A DNA stretch of 47,020 nucleotides from Schleiferilactobacillus shenzhenensis LY-73 (lineage in GTDB: Bacteria; Bacillota; Bacilli; Lactobacillales; Lactobacillaceae). Location: the NCBI RefSeq assembly GCF_000469325.1, contig NZ_KI271594.1, positions 13,501 to 60,520 on the forward strand, read 5' to 3'. The notes beneath the pieces were generated by a model. The model was not told where the DNA came from. It searched no databases and worked only from the letters and a program-made list of their open reading frames with translations. Within the stretch, counting starts at the first letter, position 1, and each line of letters starts with the position of its first letter. A program made the position numbers and the translations under genes. Shown one piece after another: positions 41,785 through 47,020 of the stretch.

Positions 41785-41835
41785 GCTCGAAAAGCGCTGG
41801 ATGGCCAGTCGGTATTGCCCGTTATCTCGGAGAAC

Positions 41836-41871
41836 AAAAAAAACACGGCCTCAGCAAGCAAGACCGTGTTT
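41836..41871 (-). terminator. Terminator of the GT-C gene
   Basis: On the minus strand AAACACGG and CCGTGTTT pair, followed by eight T residues. Confidence 0.88.
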
Positions 41872-41903
41872 CCCAAACAGATATTGAATTGTCAGCAGCA
41901 TAC

Positions 41904-43343
41904 TCAGCCGCGCTGCCGTTGTTTCGCCAGGACCCATTCCAGCCCAATGCCGGCCATGATGAACCACATTGGCTGAACGGAGAACGAGTACCGGTACTGC
42001 ACCTCGGCGACCAGGTTCACCACCGCAAAGGTAAAGATGAAGAACACCAGTAGCAGCTGCGGATCATAACCCTTTCGCCACAAGGGGAAGAGGGCGACTA
42101 ATGCAAACAGCACGATCCACAGCATCCAAGCCGTCTTCAGCTGATCGACCCAGGCCGCTAGTTTCGGATGCGTCTTCTGCATGTCGGTCAGCGGGAAGAT
42201 CAGACCGCCCTGGCCGAACCAGAAGATGTTCTGCTTGTTGACGACCAGCCGGGCTACGGCACCGACCCCGGCCCGGCGCAGGTTGCCGATGTTCTCCATC
42301 ATCATAGCTTTACTGGCGTCACGCTGGGACAGGTGCCGTTCCTGCTTGATGGCCTTAGTCCGTTCCAGCACCCGGGGACTGTACTGCCCATTGCTGGTGA
42401 GCTCGATCCCCGTCGCAAACTTCCAGTAGGGATCCAGCACCTTCATCCCGGCCGGCGCCAACCCGCTGGCCGACACCGCGCCGCTTAAGGCGGCGTTGCA
42501 GCCGAGGAAGGCCACGGCGATGATCGCCAGATGCAGCAGCTTCGTCCGCCACCGTGGGGTGAAGAGCCCGAATACGAAGTACGCGGCGAAAGCGACGAAC
42601 AATGCGAGTCCGTCCGGCCGCAGGAAGTTGCTGAGGGACAGCACCAAGCCGCCGCCTAAGACCCACGCCCAGCTGAACCGGCTGTGCTTAGCCTGCACGA
42701 CCAGGTAGATACTTAATAGAGTAAAGAAAGTACTGGCGACATTGTTCGTCAAGACCCCGTTGTACACGATGGGCGTGGCGGACAAAGCGTAAGCCATGCC
42801 GGCAAACTGAGCGACGAACCGACTGGTGGTCAGCTTTTGGGCCAGCGCATACACCAGCCACACACTGCCGGTGCTTAATAGAACATTGACGATCCGCAGC
42901 CACCACACCGAATTCACGATATGCAGCAGCAGTGCCTGGAAGAACGAGAAACCCACCTGATAAGGGAAGCTGGAGAAGTAATATCCTTTATTGAAGGAAA
43001 AATTCCCATGCAGGATCGACTGCGCCGCATTGTACTGCACCAGGAAGTCCGACGCGGGGGCGGGATGGAACAGCAACACCCCCACGATCCGGGTAATCAG
43101 GGCAATACCCAATAGGTAGAGCCAGAAATACCGGCCGTGGTAGCGATACGCCCAAAAGGCAATCAACCCGAACACTGGCAGGGCAATAATGAAAAATAGC
43201 AGATTACCAGGAACTAACGCCAGGCCGCCCAGGAAGGTCACCGCACAGAGGATGGCGAACACCACCCAGAACAGCCCATGCAGGAAACGGCCGACACCAT
43301 TCAAGGGCGCCGCCTCCTGCGCTTGTTTACCAGAAAAATCCAT
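41904..43343 (-). CDS. GT-C type membrane glycosyltransferase (GT39-like)
   Basis: This protein of about 479 aa has around 12 membrane segments. An acidic loop after the first outer segments (FHPAPASDFLVQYNAAQSILHG) is the typical place for the catalytic Asp in GT-C enzymes, and a long extracellular loop lies near residues 305-380. It resembles ArnT/PMT-like family proteins, which use a polyprenyl-phosphate sugar to modify an extracellular glycan or protein. The GtrB-like enzyme at 37394 could supply the donor, which is inference. I chose the ATG at 43343 with GTGAGG upstream; a GTG at 43361 is an alternative with a farther GGAGG. Confidence 0.82.
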   Translation of the reverse strand: MDFSGKQAQEAAPLNGVGRFLHGLFWVVFAILCAVTFLGGLALVPGNLLFFIIALPVFGLIAFWAYRYHGRYFWLYLLGIALITRIVGVLLFHPAPASDFLVQYNAAQSILHGNFSFNKGYYFSSFPYQVGFSFFQALLLHIVNSVWWLRIVNVLLSTGSVWLVYALAQKLTTSRFVAQFAGMAYALSATPIVYNGVLTNNVASTFFTLLSIYLVVQAKHSRFSWAWVLGGGLVLSLSNFLRPDGLALFVAFAAYFVFGLFTPRWRTKLLHLAIIAVAFLGCNAALSGAVSASGLAPAGMKVLDPYWKFATGIELTSNGQYSPRVLERTKAIKQERHLSQRDASKAMMMENIGNLRRAGVGAVARLVVNKQNIFWFGQGGLIFPLTDMQKTHPKLAAWVDQLKTAWMLWIVLFALVALFPLWRKGYDPQLLLVFFIFTFAVVNLVAEVQYRYSFSVQPMWFIMAGIGLEWVLAKQRQRG

Positions 43344-43384
43344 AGCCACAACCTCACTCACTCCGAAAGATTTACACCTCCAAA

Positions 43385-43413
43385 AGTATACGTGTTACCG
43401 CCAAGACTGGCAA
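43385..43413 (-). promoter_or_regulatory. Promoter of the GT-C gene
   Basis: On the minus strand TTGCCA (43413-43408) and TATACT (43390-43385) are exactly 17 bases apart. Confidence 0.75.
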
Positions 43414-43598
43414 TGAAGGCGCAAAAAAAAGCGATGCACCGAAGCGCACCGCCAACGATCAATTATGAGCGTCAGTACCGAATACCGAGATACAGTATAG
43501 ACGATAACGCGACAAAAAGAAAGAGGACATGAAAAAGGCGGCGGAAAACCGAGAAGGTCAGGGAACAGTATTTGTTACGTAATTGAAAAGAGCGACAG

Positions 43599-43627
43599 TT
43601 CACAGCTCACCAATTTTCGGGTATAAT
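43599..43627 (+). promoter_or_regulatory. S-layer gene promoter P1
   Basis: TTCACA (43599-43604) and TATAAT (43622-43627) are 17 bases apart, a near-consensus pair. It gives a leader of about 120 bases. Confidence 0.8.
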
Positions 43628-43680
43628 GAACCTGTACCAAAAAAGTGTCAACAAGAGCGGCAAATCTTTTGAGCAATTTG

Positions 43681-43709
43681 TTGTTCAGGTTGACGGTGTG
43701 TGATACACT
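43681..43709 (+). promoter_or_regulatory. S-layer gene promoter P2 (candidate)
   Basis: TTGTTC (43681-43686) and TACACT (43704-43709) are 17 bases apart, with TGA just before the -10. TTGACG at 43690-43695 is a second -35 candidate with poor spacing. Confidence 0.45.
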
Positions 43710-43755
43710 TACACTTGGTATCAAGATTATTATGAGATCTTAGGAGGAATACCAC

Positions 43756-46170
43756 ATGAAGAAATTTTCAAAGGTTAAGTACTTCGGTGCTGTAGCCGCT
43801 GCCCTGTTGGCAGTTGCTCCAATCGCAGCGCCAGTAGTTAGCCAAGTTGCTTCCCCTGCAATTGTAGAGGCTGCAACACCAGGTGCCGAAGCAATCGCGC
43901 CTCAACAAGCAGATGAAATCCAGGGTCAGTTAAACACTGATGTTCCATCCGCAGTAAGTTATACAAATGCAGTTGCCACATCCAAGTTGGCTAATATTCA
44001 ACAGTGGATTACTAATCACCCACAAAACATTACAAGTGCGGGGCAGATGCCGGATGCTACAGAATTCTTGTCCCGTGGCAATCCGTTCATTACTGCTGTG
44101 CCTTTGGCGGCTTCGCTTGCTAAGTACAGTCCTACTGGTCAAAACAAAGATACTACCAATACATTCTTCAGTTACACCGTTACTGGTGGTTATGGTAACC
44201 AGTTGACCGAAAATTCACAAACGCAACAGATTAATTCCAATTTACAGTTGGCCACTATTGCGCAAGGTGCTTCCACTTACACTTTCACTGTCACTGCCTA
44301 TGATAGTCGGTCACAGAAAGTTTTGGTTGGTACAGATGGAAAGGCCATTACTCGCTCTGTGAAGGTCACCATTGCTGGTAAGACAGCAACGCAGGCAACA
44401 GCAACTGGTACTTTCACGCCAGTTACGGTAAATGCTGGTGACGCTGTTCCTGGACTATTCGCTGATCCCACATACGCTGCTAATGCAATTACTCTTAAGG
44501 TTAATGGACAAAACATTACCCTGAATGCAGCCCAGGATATTGCATCGCTGGGGTATAACATTTATCAGCCCACCCAGTTGTCTGACGTGACAAGGTCAAT
44601 GGCACATACGAACATTTACACTGCATTGGCTAATTATATTGATAAGTCTTCTGACACCTATACTGGGAATGGCGTCGCATACCAGGTTGCACAGCTTAGT
44701 GCAAACAACAACCAGGTTCAGGGCTTGAGGACAACGCTGGCTGGCACTGACAGTGGTCTGCTCGGTGGTGATCTCTGGTGGGATAAGGCTACTAAGAACT
44801 TGTATCTTGTCCGTCCGATTACAGTTCGAGATACTGATTACAATGCTGCTTTGCCGCAGGTCTTTTATCAATATCAGTCAAACGGGCAACCCACTCAATA
44901 TTGGGAAGGTTCAACTGTTTACTTGACCACTGCTGATGATGCTTCTCTTAACAAGACTGGCAAACTGACGACAGTTGGCAGTGCGGTTACAGCTCTCGCT
45001 AAAGTCTTGGATGGCAAGACTTTCAAAGCGCAACAGAGCGCATCTAATAAGAATGGTGCATACCGGGCTAAGAATGATAAGTTGACAGATGCTGTCATTT
45101 CTGCTGCGACAAAGGCTGGTGTTAACTTTGTTAAGTCCGGTGCTTCGTCCAGTGCAGATTGGAAGTTTGACAAGACGAGTGCTGTTGACATCCCTGTCAC
45201 ATTCTTCAATGATGCAAATCTGACCACCACAGTTAATGTTCCGGTTACGTTAGATGGTGTAGCGCAAGATTCTCCTCTGTTCACATTTGCTCAGGGTTGG
45301 GTACAAAATCCGACGGTTCAAGTCGGGTCTCAGTTTAAGGCTACTGAGGGTATTACAGCTTGGGCTAATGCCAATCAGACTACGCAAATTGATCCTGTTA
45401 ACTGGAAAATTGACGGTTCTGTTGATACTTCCAAGCCTGGTAAGTACGATTTGACTTACACCATCACCAATCCTACTTCTGGTAAGACTGCTCAGTTAAA
45501 GCGTACAGTGACTGTTACTGCTAGTGATAAGACTCAGTTTGAGGATGTCGATTCTGTCGTCTATGTTCAAACGAGCAAGACACCGCAGTATTCTTACGAC
45601 GCCAAGACTGACAAGTTTACCAAGAACGATGATGTTAAAGCTCTTCCTCTGTCTTCCGGTTGGAAGACATCCAAGAAGGCAACCGCACCTGATGGATCTG
45701 TTTATTACATCGTCGGTGGTAACGGTTGGTTGAAGGCTTCGGATGTTACTACTGCCAAAGTAACTAAGACAGCTGGCGTTGTGACTGTTACCAAGGACAA
45801 CGGCACATATACTACTGCCAACACGACTTCGAATTCTGGAAACGTGAAGTACTTGGCGAACAATACTGGTTGGAAGTACTTCGCTTTAGCAGTAAATCCT
45901 GATGGCACTCGTGCTTATCTGGTTGCTGATAACCAGTGGGTTTCCGCTAGCGATGTCGTTGAACGTGTAAACTCAGCTTCTGGTACGTTTACTGTAGGTT
46001 CCGATGCTGCTCCTGTATTCAATGGTAGCGGCAGTGTCATCAAAGGTACTACCTTGAAGGCTCGTTCTTCTTGGAAAGTAACTGGTGTCAAGAACATCAA
46101 CGGTAAGCCTTACTACCGTGTTTCTACTGATGGTTATGTACGTGCAGATTATGGTTCTTACAAAGCATAA
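43756..46170 (+). CDS. S-layer-like surface protein
   Basis: This 804 aa protein has a long signal peptide (KKFSKVKYFGAVAAALLAV, cleavage near VEA-AT) and a large Thr/Asn/Ala-rich N-terminal region. A bacterial Ig-like domain lies at about 510-590 (SKPGKYDLTYTIT). Three C-terminal repeats follow at about 594-660, 661-735 and 735-804, with YYIVGGNGW, YLVADNQW and PYYRVSTDGY near their ends. The repeats resemble the lactobacillus SLAP wall-binding domain. Codons favour T-ending forms (GCT, ACT, GTT) and contrast sharply with the GC-ending neighbours, as in very highly expressed or acquired genes. Two promoters and a long leader fit known lactobacillus S-layer genes. The start has TTAGGAGGAA upstream. 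Confidence 0.88.
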   Translation: MKKFSKVKYFGAVAAALLAVAPIAAPVVSQVASPAIVEAATPGAEAIAPQQADEIQGQLNTDVPSAVSYTNAVATSKLANIQQWITNHPQNITSAGQMPDATEFLSRGNPFITAVPLAASLAKYSPTGQNKDTTNTFFSYTVTGGYGNQLTENSQTQQINSNLQLATIAQGASTYTFTVTAYDSRSQKVLVGTDGKAITRSVKVTIAGKTATQATATGTFTPVTVNAGDAVPGLFADPTYAANAITLKVNGQNITLNAAQDIASLGYNIYQPTQLSDVTRSMAHTNIYTALANYIDKSSDTYTGNGVAYQVAQLSANNNQVQGLRTTLAGTDSGLLGGDLWWDKATKNLYLVRPITVRDTDYNAALPQVFYQYQSNGQPTQYWEGSTVYLTTADDASLNKTGKLTTVGSAVTALAKVLDGKTFKAQQSASNKNGAYRAKNDKLTDAVISAATKAGVNFVKSGASSSADWKFDKTSAVDIPVTFFNDANLTTTVNVPVTLDGVAQDSPLFTFAQGWVQNPTVQVGSQFKATEGITAWANANQTTQIDPVNWKIDGSVDTSKPGKYDLTYTITNPTSGKTAQLKRTVTVTASDKTQFEDVDSVVYVQTSKTPQYSYDAKTDKFTKNDDVKALPLSSGWKTSKKATAPDGSVYYIVGGNGWLKASDVTTAKVTKTAGVVTVTKDNGTYTTANTTSNSGNVKYLANNTGWKYFALAVNPDGTRAYLVADNQWVSASDVVERVNSASGTFTVGSDAAPVFNGSGSVIKGTTLKARSSWKVTGVKNINGKPYYRVSTDGYVRADYGSYKA

Positions 46171-46187
46171 TCTGTCATGAGTTTTTA

Positions 46188-46215
46188 GGAAGTCCCTCCG
46201 GGGGCTTCTTTTTTT
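46188..46215 (+). terminator. Terminator of the S-layer gene
   Basis: GGAAGTCCC pairs with GGGGGCTTC around TCC, followed by seven T residues. Confidence 0.85.
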
Positions 46216-46290
46216 ATATCACCGCAGGGTAGTAAGGTAAGCGGTAGATAAGTAAGCGTCAAATAACTGGGTACGTAGCTCCTCGGCCAA

Positions 46291-46329
46291 CCTCCGTCCA
46301 TAATTGAGACATCAATCAATGGATGGAGG
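46291..46329 (+). promoter_or_regulatory. Hairpin sequestering the IS66 ribosome site
   Basis: CCTCCGTCCAT (46291-46301) pairs with ATGGATGGAGG (46319-46329) over 11 bp with one G-U. The second arm is the Shine-Dalgarno sequence of the first IS66 gene, seven bases before its ATG. A -10-like CATAAT (46299-46304) lies inside the first arm. Confidence 0.65.
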
Positions 46330-46336
46330 TTTTCCT

Positions 46337-46534
46337 ATGACCCAAATCAAAGACATCGTCCCCGTGGAGCTGGTGAACCGTGCGGCCAGTACACCGGTTG
46401 TCAAAACCAAACTGGGTGCTAAAGTGAAGTTCGGCGATGCCGAGGTACTCCTTTACAACGGTATTGACGGCTACCTCGCTCACATCATTCTACAGGAGAT
46501 GACCGGCAATGCTGCCCGACCTGACCAGCGCTAA
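46337..46534 (+). CDS. IS66 accessory protein, short TnpA type
   Basis: This 65 aa protein resembles only the C-terminal part of IS66 TnpA (KFGDAEVLLYNGIDGYLAHIILQEM). The helix-turn-helix half found in roughly 100 aa TnpA proteins is absent, and nothing like it can be read upstream within the element. Short forms of this kind seem usual in some lactobacillus IS66 elements. The ATG at 46337 has GGATGGAGG seven bases upstream, held in a hairpin. Its end overlaps the start of tnpB by 26 bases. Confidence 0.7.
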   Translation: MTQIKDIVPVELVNRAASTPVVKTKLGAKVKFGDAEVLLYNGIDGYLAHIILQEMTGNAARPDQR

Positions 46535-46862
46535 GATATTCATCGTCTGCGGTCGGACTGATCTGCGAAAAGGCATCGACGGTTTGGCTGCGCTGATCCA
46601 GTCTGAGTACGATTTGGACGTGTTTGACCATTCCTTGTTCCTGTTTTGCGGAACACGCAGCGACCGCTTCAAGGCCTTGTATTGGGACGGTGACGGCTTT
46701 CTCCTATTGTACAAACGGTTTGAGAACGGGTACTTGCAATGGCCCCACAACCAAACTGAGGTGAAGCGTCTCCGTTACCAACAGCTGGAGCGGTTACTCA
46801 GCGGTTTAGCCATTGAAGAACGGCGGACCCTTCGGCCCGCCAAGCCCGGCATCATCCACTAG
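46509..46862 (+). CDS. tnpB: IS66 family TnpB
   Basis: This 117 aa protein matches IS66 TnpB (Orf2): the start is MLPDLTSAKIFIVCGRTDLRKGIDGLAALI, with FLFCGTRSDRFKALYWDGDGFLLLYKRFENG in the middle. TnpB is required for IS66 transposition, but its biochemical role is not well known. The length is normal and the protein looks intact. The ATG lies inside the upstream gene, with CAGGAGATGACC as ribosome site, so it is translationally coupled. It is followed directly by a hairpin terminator. Confidence 0.93.
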   Translation: MLPDLTSAKIFIVCGRTDLRKGIDGLAALIQSEYDLDVFDHSLFLFCGTRSDRFKALYWDGDGFLLLYKRFENGYLQWPHNQTEVKRLRYQQLERLLSGLAIEERRTLRPAKPGIIH

Positions 46863-46904
46863 AAGTCCTTTCCAGAAAGCCTTGGAAAGGGCTTCCTTTT
46901 ATTT
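46862..46904 (+). terminator. Terminator inside the IS66 element
   Basis: GAAGTCCTTTCC pairs with GGAAAGGGCTTC (one G-U), followed by CTTTTATTT. It lies between tnpB and the transposase gene. Confidence 0.75.
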
Positions 46905-46921
46905 CTCTGGCTTGCTATAAT
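46893..46921 (+). promoter_or_regulatory. Internal promoter for the IS66 transposase gene
   Basis: TTCCTT (46893-46898) and TATAAT (46916-46921) are 17 bases apart, with TGC before the -10. It overlaps the end of the internal terminator. Confidence 0.6.
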
Positions 46922-46959
46922 CCTACTATTGTTTTTATCGAAAAGCAGGTGGTGGGCTC

Positions 46960-47020
46960 ATGGACAAGGCAGCGACGACTGAACGCGAACAACAGCTTGA
47001 ACGAGAAGTCGCTTATTGGA
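46960..47020 (+). CDS. tnpC: IS66 transposase TnpC, N-terminal fragment
   Basis: Only the first 20 codons (MDKAATTEREQQLEREVAYW) are in the window; the gene continues past its edge. Position after tnpB and the charged helical start fit the IS66 transposase, which begins with a coiled-coil region before the DDE domain. CAGGTGG precedes the ATG. The call depends mainly on gene order. Confidence 0.65.
   Translation, partial: MDKAATTEREQQLEREVAYW

Larger units (their letters stand above)
46237..47020 (+). mobile_element. IS66-family element, left part
   Basis: Three genes of an IS66-type element run to the window edge, so the right end is not seen. GTAAGCG, a typical IS66 end sequence, occurs twice, at 46237-46243 and 46252-46258; the true left end is one of these. 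It landed just after the S-layer gene terminator, leaving that gene intact. Confidence 0.8.

Overview
This window looks like chromosomal DNA from a GC-rich member of the Lactobacillaceae. The evidence is an S-layer-type protein, several secreted wall enzymes with short WYxxG-x-QW wall-binding modules, a PepO-type M13 peptidase, a D-aspartate ligase of the lactic-acid-bacterium type, DUF1659/DUF2922 and YolD-like small proteins, a Gram-positive LexA box, and strong GGAGG ribosome binding sites. I cannot fix genus or species. Most of the window is visibly GC-rich with GC-ending codons. Three zones are clearly AT-richer: 18.1-21.7 kb, 29.2-31.6 kb and 43.7-46.2 kb.

Layout. 0.1-6.5 kb: a tight six-gene teichoic acid/surface polysaccharide operon (CDP-glycerol transferase, flippase, TagA-type transferase, then GT4, GT2 and GT32 enzymes) in which every junction overlaps. 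6.5-12.8 kb: a D-aspartate ligase behind an attenuator-like leader, a universal stress protein, a large LtaS/sulfatase-family membrane protein and a secreted GH25 lysozyme. 12.8-18.0 kb: a 450-base gene-free stretch, an orphan PTS EIIC on the minus strand behind palindromic operators, PepO, and a HAD-like protein without its catalytic residues. 18.1-21.7 kb: an AT-rich operon of three zinc-ribbon membrane proteins, the middle one TcaA-like. 21.8-29.0 kb: an operon of two unknown proteins and an SPFH protein, an NlpC/P60 wall hydrolase, an HdeD-like membrane protein, SfsA, an Eis-like acetyltransferase and a lipoprotein.

29.2-31.6 kb: small AT-rich genes with HTH-like sequence, including an overlapping pair of unknown function, around a beta-hydroxyacid dehydrogenase. 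31.7-35.2 kb: the DUF1659/DUF2922 pair, a lipoprotein, and an SOS operon (LexA box, YolD-like protein, Y-family polymerase, unknown third gene). 35.4-43.4 kb: a Ser-rich surface protein, a minus-strand operon of two paralogous 65-66 aa proteins plus an XRE regulator, a GtrB-like glycosyltransferase, a polysaccharide deacetylase with five wall-binding repeats, a serine hydrolase and a GT-C type membrane glycosyltransferase. 43.7-47.0 kb: a two-promoter S-layer-like gene, then the left part of an IS66-family element that runs off the window.

The dominant theme is the cell envelope: teichoic acid and polysaccharide synthesis, peptidoglycan cross-bridge synthesis, peptidoglycan remodelling, and surface coat. 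Five secreted proteins share a related C- or N-terminal repeat, which suggests one common wall ligand. The best candidates for something undescribed are the zinc-ribbon/TcaA-like operon, the GDPGY paralogue pair with its XRE regulator, the overlapping pair at 30.7-31.6 kb, and two RNA-level devices: the attenuator-like leader before the D-Asp ligase and the Shine-Dalgarno-sequestering hairpin in the IS66 element.
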